Shown here: positions 25,370-33,872 of the stretch, piece after piece
Layout: each line of letters opens with the position of its first letter
How positions within the stretch are numbered: position 1 is the stretch's first letter
From: Litorimonas sp039975855
GTDB taxonomy: Bacteria > Pseudomonadota > Alphaproteobacteria > Caulobacterales > Maricaulaceae
Direction of reading: 5' to 3'
Length of the DNA: 64,000 nt
Assembly: GCA_039975855.1 (NCBI GenBank)
Contig: JBDWGH010000003.1
Location: forward strand, 62,001-126,000
Made by a program: the position numbers and the translations under genes
Notes under the pieces: generated by a model
The model's input: the letters and a program-made list of their open reading frames with translations, nothing else
The model's database searches: none
Told to the model about the DNA's origin: nothing

Positions 25370-25544
25370 CTCGCTCTCATGATTGGTCCGCTGCGGCGAA
25401 GCGGAGTGATAAGCTTTCTTTCGAGTCTCGCCATAGGTCAATTAAATGAAGAGTAATGTTCGAAGGATTTGCGAATTTTCAAATTCTCAGCGCGCTTTAC
25501 ACGCCCCAAAAAACGCGTCCGTTTTAAGGCTATTGTCCCATTCT

Positions 25545-26246
25545 TTAGGCGAGGTCGAAAAGTAGAATTTCTGATGCATCCTGTGCTTTCACTGCAAAGG
25601 GTTTGGTTTTGCCGTCAAAAGACAATGCATCGCCTGTGCCGTAAGTCTTGCCGTCGATTTCGACGCGGCCCTTTACGACATGAAGGAATCCGAACCGGCC
25701 TTTTTCCAAATCTAGATCAATCGACTCCCCCGCATCTGGTTTACCAAGCAATATACGGGCGTTTTGACTAAGGCTGATTGCACCATTGCCGCCGCTGGGT
25801 GTAGCGATTGGTGTAAATCCATCTTTGCCTGCATCATGGGCGAGTTTGATTTGTTCATAGGATGGAGAGTGCCCGAACTTATTCGGCTCAATCCAGATTT
25901 GAAGAAAGTGGACGGAGGACTCCTCCGAGGGATTCATTTCCGAATGACGAATACCCGTTCCGGCTGACATGCGTTGAATTTCGCCCGGACGAATAACAGA
26001 CCCGTTTCCGAGGCTGTCTTTGTGACCAAGTTCGCCGTCGATGACATAGGTTATAATTTCCATGTCTTGGTGCCCATGGGGGGCGAAACCACCCGCTGGG
26101 GCTACGAAATCCTCGTTGATCACGCGCAAGCTTCTAAAGCCCATACGGTTGGGGTCATGGAATGACCCAAATGAAAATGTGTGGTGGCTGTCGAGCCAGT
26201 CATTGCGGAAATTACCGCGGGTATCAGAACTATAATGTTGAAGCAT
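25545..26246 (-). CDS. Pirin family protein
   Basis: A 233-residue bicupin. The N-terminal metal-binding motif is clear: GGFAPHGHQDMEIITYVIDG supplies two His and the Glu, and GIRHSEMNP the third His. YhhW-type pirins bind a divalent metal and can act as quercetin dioxygenases. ATG 26246 follows CAGGAG with good spacing. It is likely the last gene of a three-gene unit with azoR and a small membrane gene; co-occurrence of azoreductase or quinone reductase genes with pirins under LysR regulators is common. Confidence 0.92.
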   Translation of the reverse strand: MLQHYSSDTRGNFRNDWLDSHHTFSFGSFHDPNRMGFRSLRVINEDFVAPAGGFAPHGHQDMEIITYVIDGELGHKDSLGNGSVIRPGEIQRMSAGTGIRHSEMNPSEESSVHFLQIWIEPNKFGHSPSYEQIKLAHDAGKDGFTPIATPSGGNGAISLSQNARILLGKPDAGESIDLDLEKGRFGFLHVVKGRVEIDGKTYGTGDALSFDGKTKPFAVKAQDASEILLFDLA

Positions 26247-26275
26247 AGTGATCTCCTGTCTGGCGTTGGGGGTGA

Positions 26276-26431
26276 TTAAACCCAAGCTGAGAATGCGAGG
26301 CTAATGGACATCACCGCGGATAACCCTGCGATGATGATTGCGGTATAGAGGGCCGAACGATGATTTACGGACTTTAGGTCCTGGCTTTCGAAACCGCGCG
26401 AAATGAGTAGGTCGTCAATTATCTGCGTCAT
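26276..26431 (-). CDS. Small membrane protein between azoR and pirin
   Basis: A 51-residue frame read by eye: a polar start (MTQIIDDLLISRGFESQDLK), then one hydrophobic helix (ALYTAIIIAGLSAVMSISLA) to the C-terminus. It starts 9 bases after the azoR stop and ends 29 bases before the pirin start, so it fills the gap of the unit. The RBS is weak (AGGGGCGAG). I recognise no family. Confidence 0.5.
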   Translation of the reverse strand: MTQIIDDLLISRGFESQDLKSVNHRSALYTAIIIAGLSAVMSISLAFSAWV

Positions 26432-26440
26432 GTCTCGCCC

Positions 26441-27037
26441 CTAATTTTTCAAGGCTTGAATTTTGGAAGAGGCCTCTGCCCGCTTTTCTTCGGCCTGACT
26501 CCCTAGCGCATCAGCCGCGATTACCGTCACATCGGTGATCCCAATAAAAGCGAGAGCCTGTTTAAGATAAGGCGTGGCAAAGTCGACGGGGCTATCGACG
26601 GCTGTGCCGCCAGAAGCAATTAGGAGGATTGCGCGCTTCCCCTCTAATAGGCCGACAGGTCCGTTTTCAGCATAACGGAAGGTCACGCCCGCACGGCAAA
26701 TCATATCGATCCAAGCTTTTAGTGTGGCGGGAATGCCGAAATTGTAAATCGGGGTCGAGATAACGATTGTATCTGAGTTTTGAATTTCGTTCACCAAACT
26801 GTCTGAAAGAGCCAGCTTCGCGATATGCGTTTCCGAGCGAGCGTCAGCTGGCGTGAAATTCGCGGAAACCCAATCTTCATCCACGAAAGGGAGGCCTGTC
26901 GCAACATCCCGAGAGTTAAGGGTGATGGGCCCCACCTCTGCCAATCGTTCAATTGTCTCATCAGCGAGGCTGCGAGTGACAGAGCCAAGATTTTGTGCGC
27001 TGGAATCAATGCGAAGAATGCGATTTACCTGGGTCAT
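26441..27037 (-). CDS. azoR: FMN-dependent NADH-azoreductase
   Basis: A 198-residue flavodoxin-fold reductase of quinones and azo compounds. It has the N-terminal phosphate-binding region (RIDSSAQNLGSVTRSLAD), the flavin segment STPIYNFGIPATLKAWIDMI, and LLIASGG. CAGGAGA precedes ATG 27037 on the minus strand. It is divergent from a LysR regulator 97 bases away, the usual arrangement for a regulator and its target. Confidence 0.93.
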   Translation of the reverse strand: MTQVNRILRIDSSAQNLGSVTRSLADETIERLAEVGPITLNSRDVATGLPFVDEDWVSANFTPADARSETHIAKLALSDSLVNEIQNSDTIVISTPIYNFGIPATLKAWIDMICRAGVTFRYAENGPVGLLEGKRAILLIASGGTAVDSPVDFATPYLKQALAFIGITDVTVIAADALGSQAEEKRAEASSKIQALKN

Positions 27038-27113
27038 AATTATCTCCTGTTATTCGATGAGTTTCGATTAGTCGGTTTCCTGTTGGAGAATTAGATGGCT
27101 TTTTTTCAAAACA

Positions 27114-27134
27114 TTGTTCTGATATGGAGAACAA
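27114..27134 (+). promoter_or_regulatory. Inverted repeat directly before the LysR start
   Basis: TTGTTCT-N7-AGAACAA, a perfect 7-bp inverted repeat, ends at the base before the LysR start codon. In the divergent azoR/lysR gap this is a candidate regulator-binding site. Its position suggests autorepression rather than activation of azoR. It could also form a hairpin that hides the translation start. Confidence 0.5.
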
Positions 27135-28037
27135 ATGAGCCGATTTGAGGAAATAGAGACATTCGTTCGCGTGGTTGAGGCAGGATCCATTACGGCTGCC
27201 GCGCAGCAGCTAAAGATTGCCAAATCCGCGGTGAGCCGAAGATTAAAGGAATTAGAGACACGGTTGGGTGTTCAGCTCCTTATCCGAACGACACGTAAAC
27301 TCACGCTGACGGAGACGGGTGAAGCGCTATATAACCGTTTTGTTGTTTTGCTTGCGGATTGGGAGGAGAGCGAGTCGGCGGCAAGTGATGCTCAGGCCGC
27401 CCTTGCCGGGGGCATTCGTATCGCGGCGCCTTTATCGTTTGGTGTCACCCATTTGGGGCCAGCCATAATCGAGTTTATGGATGCGCACCCTCTTATAGAT
27501 TTCGATATCGATTTCAGCGACCGAAAAGTAGACCTTATTGCGGAGGGTATGGATTTAGCGATCCGGATTGGTGACCTCCCAGATTCGGCATTGATAGCGC
27601 GCAAAATTGCAGCCATGTCCTTTGTTGCCGCCGCGAGCCCGGGATATTTAAAGGAACATGGTACGCCCCGAACGCCCGAGGATTTGAAGACGCACAAAGA
27701 ACTTCGGTATGGATATAAAACCTCTAATTTTTGGCCGTACAAAGCGCCAGATGGGGTTGAAGGACAGATTGAAATGGAGCCGCGCATTCGGGCGACAAAC
27801 GGGGAGTTCCTTCGGGATACAGCTGTCGCAGGTGAGGGGATCTTAATTGAACCTCGATTTATTCTTTATGAGAATTTGCTTGATGGTTCGCTCGTGGAAA
27901 TTCTCCCCGAGTATGAATGGCCGCGATTAACAGCCTACGCCGTTTATCCACCGACACGGCATCAATCCGTTCGCGTTCGGGCTTTCGTGAACTTTCTAAT
28001 CGAAAGATTCAAAGACCGACCCTATTGGGAAATCTAA
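27135..28037 (+). CDS. LysR family transcriptional regulator
   Basis: A 300-residue LysR protein. The winged HTH is at residues 1-60 (FVRVVEAGSITAAAQQLKIA, KSAVSRRLKELETRLGVQLL), and a type-2 periplasmic-binding-like effector domain follows from about 90. It is related to the regulators that sit next to NAD(P)H quinone/azo reductases. It is transcribed away from azoR-pirin and probably controls them in response to electrophiles or quinones, which is an inference from context. Confidence 0.92.
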   Translation: MSRFEEIETFVRVVEAGSITAAAQQLKIAKSAVSRRLKELETRLGVQLLIRTTRKLTLTETGEALYNRFVVLLADWEESESAASDAQAALAGGIRIAAPLSFGVTHLGPAIIEFMDAHPLIDFDIDFSDRKVDLIAEGMDLAIRIGDLPDSALIARKIAAMSFVAAASPGYLKEHGTPRTPEDLKTHKELRYGYKTSNFWPYKAPDGVEGQIEMEPRIRATNGEFLRDTAVAGEGILIEPRFILYENLLDGSLVEILPEYEWPRLTAYAVYPPTRHQSVRVRAFVNFLIERFKDRPYWEI

Positions 28038-28160
28038 GAGCGGTTGATTTCCGACTATCAAAGACCCCTTCTGGTGTTGAATTTAGCTTTGCAATACATA
28101 ATGATAATTAAACGCTAGGGGCTTGAGCAAAGATCCCGAGCTTTATGCCGGGGGGCGGAG

Positions 28161-30143
28161 TTGATTTCGTACAGACACGACATAGACGGATTGCGGTGTT
28201 TAGCTGTCTTGCTCGTTGTTCTGTTTCATATCCAGCTTTGGCCCATTTCTGGTGGGTTTATTGGCGTCGATGTTTTCTTTGTCATTTCGGGGTTTCTGGT
28301 CACCACGCTGATTGCGCATAATTTAGAGCAGGGGACATTCCGCTTCTCTGACTTTTATGCGCGGCGGATTAGGCGTTTGTTCCCGGCCATATTTGCGACG
28401 GTTATTCTGTCTTTAATTGCGGGATGGTTTCTTTTTTCGCCTGATGCATTCTCGGGCCTTGCGCAATCTTCCATTGCGACGGTTCTTTCAGGGTCTAATA
28501 TTTATTTCTGGATGACCAGCGGGTATTTTGAACCTGCCGCGCATTACAAACCTTTGTTGCACACCTGGTCTCTGGCGATTGAGGAGCAGTTCTATTTGAT
28601 CTGGCCCGCTGCAATTGTCCTCATTGCGGGTCAGGCTGTGAAGCGCAAACGGCTCCTCATTGCTTTAATTTGTGCTGTTCTATTGAGCACGGTATTGGCG
28701 GAATGGGCCATTCGCTCGGATCATTTGTCTGCTTCGTTTTTCTTATTGCCGTTTCGTATCAACGAGTTTGCGATCGGCGCTATTATCGCATTCGTTCCTG
28801 CGTGGAAGAGCCGCTTGGGGAATAATGGATTGGCACTGGCAGGATTGGCTGGGATTATTGCGCCTGCGATCCTCTTCACGCCTGAAACGGTTTTTCCGGG
28901 AATAAATGCCATGATCCCGTGCGTGGCGACGGCGGCGCTCATCTATGCGGGGCGCGAAACAATTGCGGCCAAAACGCTCTCCAATCCAATCACGACCTAT
29001 GTCGGACGTATGAGTTATTCATTCTATCTGGCGCATTGGCCCATTATCGCATTTTATCTGTTTTGGCGGGGATCGGCTGTTGGATTGGAGCCTATCGAGC
29101 AAGCCCTTTTATTTGCCGCGTCTTTTGTGGCCGGCGCCGCCTTGTATCATTTCGTCGAGGCGCCTTTCCGCATCAAATCCGGTACAGCGAAAGTTGCGCC
29201 AAACCTCGGCAATAGGGGCGTGGGGGTGTGGTTTTCTTCATCAACACTCGCCGCCGTCCTTGCCTCTACATTCATATGGGTAAATCAGGGCGTTCCATCG
29301 CGGTTTGATACCAATAAAGAAATCTCGCAGCTTCTCGCCAGTATGGACAAACTCCCGCGATCAGAATTTAAACGACTTGAGGAGTCCCAACCAGGCCCAA
29401 GACAAATTCTCCTAATTGGGGATAGTCATGCCGGCGTTAGTAGAACCGGATTTTTTAAATGGGCCGCTGAAAATAATGCCAAAGTCACAACGATGACGGT
29501 AGGAGGATGTATTCCGCTCCTGAATGCCCAAACCTCCGCAAACTTTAGAGACGTGTGTCAGAAACGAAATTTCGAAGACCTCAATACGCTTGATTACGCC
29601 AAATATGACACTGTTGTTCTGTTGGCGCGCTGGGGGCTTTATACGAGCATTGGCACAGAGAATGGAGGGCGGTTTGGCAAATTAGGCGCGCCGATCCTGC
29701 TCGCCTCGGATGAGGGGCGGTATAAGGATGTAGAACTCTCACGCCGCCGCTTTTATGACGCCTTGAACGCCACCGTGAAAAAAATTGAGGCAGCAGATGC
29801 GGTCGCCGTTTTTGTGGGGCAGGTGCCGCATATTGGTGAAGATCCCAGAGCTTGTTTGGTGAAATCAAGCACCGCGGTTGATGCGCAAGAGAATTGCAAT
29901 TCGGCGACATTTAAATCCACCCAGGCGGAGACAAGTTGGGCGACCGAGCGGGCGAAGGATATCGAGTTTTTGACCGTATATGATCCAACGCCGCTCTTCT
30001 GTCCGGAAGATAAATGCCTGATTATGAGGGATGGGAAAATGTTATATCGGGATGGAAATCATCTTTCCCCATATGGAGCAGACGTTCTTCTCCAAGGATT
30101 ATCACCCGTGTTGACAGAGGCGTTTAAAAGCTCCCGCATGTGA
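28161..30143 (+). CDS. Acyltransferase 3 / SGNH fusion (OafA-type O-acyltransferase)
   Basis: A 660-residue protein. Residues 1-360 are an acyltransferase-3 membrane domain with about ten helices, starting with YRHDIDGLRCLAVLLVVLFH and containing GFIGVDVFFVISGFL and HTWSLAIEEQFYLIWP. Residues 400-655 are a periplasmic SGNH domain (ILLIGDSHAGVSRTGF with the Ser nucleophile; DGNHLSPYGADV with the Asp/His pair). Such fusions O-acetylate lipopolysaccharide or capsule sugars. The start TTG 28161 fits the family N-terminus; GGAG just upstream is very close. Confidence 0.92.
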   Translation: MISYRHDIDGLRCLAVLLVVLFHIQLWPISGGFIGVDVFFVISGFLVTTLIAHNLEQGTFRFSDFYARRIRRLFPAIFATVILSLIAGWFLFSPDAFSGLAQSSIATVLSGSNIYFWMTSGYFEPAAHYKPLLHTWSLAIEEQFYLIWPAAIVLIAGQAVKRKRLLIALICAVLLSTVLAEWAIRSDHLSASFFLLPFRINEFAIGAIIAFVPAWKSRLGNNGLALAGLAGIIAPAILFTPETVFPGINAMIPCVATAALIYAGRETIAAKTLSNPITTYVGRMSYSFYLAHWPIIAFYLFWRGSAVGLEPIEQALLFAASFVAGAALYHFVEAPFRIKSGTAKVAPNLGNRGVGVWFSSSTLAAVLASTFIWVNQGVPSRFDTNKEISQLLASMDKLPRSEFKRLEESQPGPRQILLIGDSHAGVSRTGFFKWAAENNAKVTTMTVGGCIPLLNAQTSANFRDVCQKRNFEDLNTLDYAKYDTVVLLARWGLYTSIGTENGGRFGKLGAPILLASDEGRYKDVELSRRRFYDALNATVKKIEAADAVAVFVGQVPHIGEDPRACLVKSSTAVDAQENCNSATFKSTQAETSWATERAKDIEFLTVYDPTPLFCPEDKCLIMRDGKMLYRDGNHLSPYGADVLLQGLSPVLTEAFKSSRM

Positions 30144-30234
30144 CGGTCGGCCGTTATGGTGGACTTTTTTAAAACCTGTGTTGTTAGAGGGCCGAAGGCG
30201 TGGTTTAGGTGAGCGAGAAGATTAGGGGCAATGC

Positions 30235-30813
30235 ATGACTGACCAAACCCATATATTGAATCCCAATTTTCAGGAACTCATTGTTCTTGAGGGTGGGTTT
30301 CTCCACCATGAAATTGCAATGCTCAGACATGGGTTGAAAGAGGATGAGTTTAAGAAGGCTGAAGTCTCGGCCCCAGAAAAATACGATGAGACTTTGCGCA
30401 AGAGCAAAGTCATGAATTTACTGGATACGGACGCTAATACTTGGATTTATGATCGTCTTCTCGACATAGCCAAAGCTTACAATACGCAGTGTTTCGGATT
30501 TGATATCACAGGCTTTCGTTACAATTTACAGATTGCGCGTTACGGCGTGGGAGACTTCTTTGACTGGCACTTAGACTTCGGCGCGGGAGAGATTTCTCAC
30601 CGAAAAATAAGTATGACTGTGCAGCTCTCCAACCCTGATGACTATGAGGGCGGAGATTTGGAATTCATGTATGGCCATGAAGTTTATACCGTGCCCCGCA
30701 CGTTGGGCACGATTGTGATTTTTCCATCATTTATTCTGCACCGCGTCACTGAAATCACAAAGGGCACCAGAGAGTCGATTGTGGGTTGGGTAGCCGGGCC
30801 GCCCTATCGGTAA
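30235..30813 (+). CDS. 2-oxoglutarate/Fe(II) oxygenase (prolyl 4-hydroxylase-like)
   Basis: A 192-residue dioxygenase fold. The iron ligands are H112 and D114 (FDWHLDFG) and H169 (FILHRVTE); R179 (GTRESIVGW) is placed to bind 2-oxoglutarate. The P4Hc signature is complete, and it is close to the PKHD-type family. The substrate is unknown. A stand-alone gene without signal peptide. Confidence 0.88.
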   Translation: MTDQTHILNPNFQELIVLEGGFLHHEIAMLRHGLKEDEFKKAEVSAPEKYDETLRKSKVMNLLDTDANTWIYDRLLDIAKAYNTQCFGFDITGFRYNLQIARYGVGDFFDWHLDFGAGEISHRKISMTVQLSNPDDYEGGDLEFMYGHEVYTVPRTLGTIVIFPSFILHRVTEITKGTRESIVGWVAGPPYR

Positions 30814-30940
30814 GCTAGTATCCTGGTCTTCGCAGTTGAGAGGTTTCGGCCATTACCCTGTCGATACTTATTCATAAAACTCCGTCCTCGTTTCGAACAG
30901 GGTTTCGCCAGACACCGTGAAATTTTCTTCGATTTTGGCC

Positions 30941-30984
30941 CTCAAAAAACTTCGCCTTAGATTCAATCTCTTACCTTTTTTGAG
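30941..30984 (+). promoter_or_regulatory. Long inverted repeat upstream of the GafY-like gene
   Basis: CTCAAAAAA (30941-30949) and TTTTTTGAG (30976-30984), 9-bp perfect arms 26 bases apart, lie about 110 bases before the GafY-like start. A TATAAT (31034-31039) downstream may be the -10 element, but its nearest -35 (TTGACT 31007-31012) is 21 bases off. The repeat could be an operator for a repressor of the pair. It is otherwise unexplained. Confidence 0.35.
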
Positions 30985-31092
30985 AACGTAACATGAACAT
31001 CTTTCATTGACTCCGTTAACGATTACATAGGAATATAATCCTCACAACGATTGGGCGCGGCTATACTGACGCCTCACCCACAGGAGGACTTT

Positions 31093-31440
31093 ATGGCCGT
31101 AAGACGACGACACCCCGATGACCCCAGCTTTGCCAGACTCACCGTGACCGCGGTCGGATTGGAATTCGGATTGCCGGATTTAACCTTGGAAAACCACGTG
31201 CGGGCCGGGGCGACAAAGCAAGAGATATTTGGCCGCCAAATCGCCGCCTATCTCTGCCAGACCGTGTTCGACATGAGCATCCCGCGCGTAGCGGAGCTGT
31301 TCTCTCGGGATCGCTCCACGATTGTTCACGCATTGAACGTCATTGAGGAGGGCCGAGATGATCCGGTGTTCAACCGCAAGCTCCTCAAAGCAGAAAGCTT
31401 CCTCACGGACGGCCTGCAAATCTTCAGAGGTGCCGCATGA
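31093..31440 (+). CDS. DnaA domain IV-like HTH protein, GafY-like GTA activator
   Basis: A 115-residue DNA-binding protein. Residues 30-100 match domain IV of DnaA: TKQEIFGRQIAAYLCQTVFD, then SIPRVAELFSRDRSTIVHAL, where DnaA has its GGRDHSTV signature. There is no ATPase domain. It overlaps the DUF6456 gene by ATGA. In Caulobacter, GafY and GafZ (the two halves of Rhodobacter GafA) activate the GTA cluster, and this pair, 3 kb before a GTA cluster, has that form. Start ATG 31093 follows AGGAGG. The domain call is firm; the GafY identity is inference. Confidence 0.78.
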   Translation: MAVRRRHPDDPSFARLTVTAVGLEFGLPDLTLENHVRAGATKQEIFGRQIAAYLCQTVFDMSIPRVAELFSRDRSTIVHALNVIEEGRDDPVFNRKLLKAESFLTDGLQIFRGAA

Positions 31441-32177
31441 GCTATACCTCCGAAGCGCTGGCTATGGATCATATCCTGCGGGATATTCACAAAATTAATG
31501 GCCTGATTTCTGATGTTCCCCAAGGGCGTGATCATCCCGTTTTTCCATATCGAGATAAACGCAAACGGCCCGTGATTTGGATTGAACGGGCGGGGTTTCA
31601 ATGGCTGCGCGGACAGAAAATGCTCGCCCCGCATTTGCGCGGTTATGTGCTGGCCGATGACGTCACCCAGCGTTTGCGAAACGGGGAAGGGGCCGTCGCG
31701 GACCCCTCGCAAACTGTTTATATTCCAAACGTGGTGGGCGCTCCTGCGAACACGCATACACGCACCACGCCGCTAGACCGCCTCGCACGGCGACGGGGGC
31801 AGGAACGCGGGAAAAAGTGGCTCAGCGCGGCGGAGGTCGAAGCAGGCCACGCCTTGATGCGTGATTATGCCTGTGCAGGCGAAGGACAGATCGGCACGCA
31901 AGATTTCACAAATCCGGGTGTGGATGGCGGCGACCGCAACGGCGCGGCGGAACGCGCCATGTTACGGCGGATTACGGCGGGAACGCGCCTGCGCGCTGCG
32001 CGTGAAAAACTGGGTCCGGACCTCGCCCCCGCCCTCATTGCGTTTTGCTGTCGTCAAGAGGATTTGGAAGCTGTGGAGCGCCAAGAGAGATGGGCCGCAG
32101 GCTCCGGCAAGCAAATCATAAAACTGGGTCTGGCAAGGCTCGCGGAGCTTTACGGGACGGTGAGTGGGGAGGGGTGA
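31437..32177 (+). CDS. DUF6456 protein, GafZ-like GTA regulator
   Basis: A 246-residue basic protein. Residues 110-240 form the DUF6456 region: TPLDRLARRRGQERGKKWLS, AAEVEAGHALMRDYACAGEG, GGDRNGAAERAMLRRITAGT. Its start overlaps the GafY-like stop by four bases, so the two are co-translated. DUF6456 proteins of this kind include the C-terminal half of GafA; in Caulobacter GafZ is reported to act with Nus factors as an antiterminator in the GTA cluster. That role is carried over by inference. Confidence 0.72.
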   Translation: MSYTSEALAMDHILRDIHKINGLISDVPQGRDHPVFPYRDKRKRPVIWIERAGFQWLRGQKMLAPHLRGYVLADDVTQRLRNGEGAVADPSQTVYIPNVVGAPANTHTRTTPLDRLARRRGQERGKKWLSAAEVEAGHALMRDYACAGEGQIGTQDFTNPGVDGGDRNGAAERAMLRRITAGTRLRAAREKLGPDLAPALIAFCCRQEDLEAVERQERWAAGSGKQIIKLGLARLAELYGTVSGEG

Positions 32178-32281
32178 CGTGGAGGGCTCGGCTGACCGAG
32201 AGACCACATCTTTTATATGCAAATTCATTCAAAAAATCCTCTAATATGAATTTAATACCAATTCGTCTTGAAAAATATCAA

Positions 32282-32313
32282 TATATATCATATATACAAC
32301 ATTATGATATATA
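32282..32313 (+). promoter_or_regulatory. AT-rich inverted repeat over the start of the XRE regulator
   Basis: TATATATCATA (32282-32292) and TATGATATATA (32303-32313) are perfect 11-bp arms around a 10-base spacer. The ATG of the regulator (32304) lies within the right arm. It is either the operator for autoregulation or an mRNA hairpin that covers the start codon. Confidence 0.55.
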
Positions 32314-32552
32314 ATCGAGTTAAAATTCTTCGAATTGAAAAAGGTCTTTCCCGCAAAGAATTGGCCGCAGCAGTAGATATGAACTTTCAAACAATCGGAT
32401 ATCTTGAGCGCGGAGAATATAACGCGTCATTGAAATTGGCTTTCAAACTCGCTGAATTTTTCGAATTGCCGATTGATATGATCTTCAACCCCAAGCCTTT
32501 TAAATCACTAGCAGAGCAACTTGTTGCAACACGTGCATCAGAGCAGGAGTAA
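32304..32552 (+). CDS. XRE/Cro-type HTH regulator
   Basis: An 82-residue protein with a complete HTH_3 domain (NRVKILRIEKGLSRKELAAA, VDMNFQTIGYLERGEYNASL, KLAFKLAEFFELPIDMIF). It resembles the short regulators next to DUF2975-like or other small membrane proteins. ATG 32304 has no clear RBS and lies in an inverted repeat. The 5' region is far more AT-rich than its neighbours, which suggests recent gain. Confidence 0.85.
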   Translation: MIYNRVKILRIEKGLSRKELAAAVDMNFQTIGYLERGEYNASLKLAFKLAEFFELPIDMIFNPKPFKSLAEQLVATRASEQE

Positions 32553-32555
32553 GTA

Positions 32556-33119
32556 ATGACACCCCAAAAAATCAGTATAGACCTGAAAGACGATTCACTC
32601 AGCAAAGCTAATCTGCGGAAAATCAGGTGGTGCACAACAATTGCCATCATTGGTTTTCCGGTATTGGTACAAATACTGGGTGCAATGATAATGTTCTCAA
32701 GTCAGTACCCGTTCCTGACCTCTATTCCTATGTTGTTGGCCTTTGCGGGCGCGGCCATTTTGGTCATCGGAGCAGGTATTTACGCTATCACGAACAGGGT
32801 GTTTCTGCGGTTTTCCGGCGCGAATAAAGGGTTGGAAGAATGGGAAACAACAACGCAAACAGATGCGTTTGCGTTTGCTTACCGGATAATTGTGAAGGGT
32901 GTGCTGATTGCTTTTGTCGGGATTTCGATCGTGGGAATATTGCAGCTGTTGAATTTGCAGGGCTGGATAGATTTTAATGCAGCCCAGTCTATAGTCCTGA
33001 ATACACAAGGCTTAGCCGCGTTTACCGTGGTGATAACCTATTTAGTTTTACTGCTGCCGACACTGTACATCGCCTGGAACATCCAACCTCTTATGGCGGA
33101 GGATCGCGGGAGTTCCTAA
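32556..33119 (+). CDS. Four-helix membrane protein paired with the XRE regulator
   Basis: A 187-residue protein with four predicted membrane helices (about 28-48, 58-82, 112-135, 152-175), starting three bases after the regulator stop. The pairing of a short XRE regulator with a membrane protein of this size is common in this lineage. It may be a DUF2975-like protein, but I cannot assign a function. Confidence 0.65.
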   Translation: MTPQKISIDLKDDSLSKANLRKIRWCTTIAIIGFPVLVQILGAMIMFSSQYPFLTSIPMLLAFAGAAILVIGAGIYAITNRVFLRFSGANKGLEEWETTTQTDAFAFAYRIIVKGVLIAFVGISIVGILQLLNLQGWIDFNAAQSIVLNTQGLAAFTVVITYLVLLLPTLYIAWNIQPLMAEDRGSS

Positions 33120-33127
33120 GCGCAAGG

Positions 33128-33724
33128 TCATTCAACGGGCAGTTTGAGCATATTTCTTATTTTCTTTCTAAACGCTTTTGCGCCAGGTCTGAATTCATCT
33201 TCGCAATTGGGAATATATGCTTCGAATGCTCCGAGGTGATGATTATTGGGGACATCGCCTATCCATGCAGAGGTTCCGGTGATTTCGTCGATTGCGTCTT
33301 GAACTTCCGTGACAGAATTGGGCATTCCAGATTCCCTGCCGACATAATCGTAGATAGTTTTGGTTCGACCATCAACTGATACAGTCGTAATGTATAAAGC
33401 GCTATCAGTGACGTTCGTTCGATAATGGTCTTCGAGATTAAAAAAATCAGCGCCGAGTACTTGTTCATATAGCGAACGAATATCAGCCGGAGCTATTTGC
33501 TTGGTCCGTAGCCCTTTTTCTTCGACGTAATTGAAACCGCAATAGGACACTTCCCCGGAACCTGACACTTTGACAACGTATTCTGGACAAGTCCCTAAAC
33601 ACGAACTTCGGTCCAAAGTGATTTCTAGGGTCTCGTATTCTTGCGGAGGCTTATTCTTATTTAGATTGGCGCTGGCGCAAGCTGTGAGGCTAAGCGCAAC
33701 AAAGAAACTAGTAAGATGTCGCAT
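33128..33724 (-). CDS. DUF6438 lipoprotein
   Basis: A 198-residue lipoprotein. The N-terminal signal ends in the lipobox LTAC (Cys16). The motif RSSCLGTCPEYVVKVSGSGE is typical of DUF6438. Conserved Cys pairs are consistent with an exported fold. Function is unknown. It converges with the membrane protein gene eight bases away. Confidence 0.75.
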   Translation of the reverse strand: MRHLTSFFVALSLTACASANLNKNKPPQEYETLEITLDRSSCLGTCPEYVVKVSGSGEVSYCGFNYVEEKGLRTKQIAPADIRSLYEQVLGADFFNLEDHYRTNVTDSALYITTVSVDGRTKTIYDYVGRESGMPNSVTEVQDAIDEITGTSAWIGDVPNNHHLGAFEAYIPNCEDEFRPGAKAFRKKIRNMLKLPVE

Positions 33725-33872
33725 TTAGCACCAAGTCTTTCTGAAAGTCATGGTTTTGGTTAGCGCATATGTGTTTAACCTTGCAATGCTGGAGTGAAGA
33801 GAGAGCCTTATATAACTTCTAATTTAGTGCTAAGACCGCTGTGAAATAGAAACCCGGAAAAGCACCATCAAA

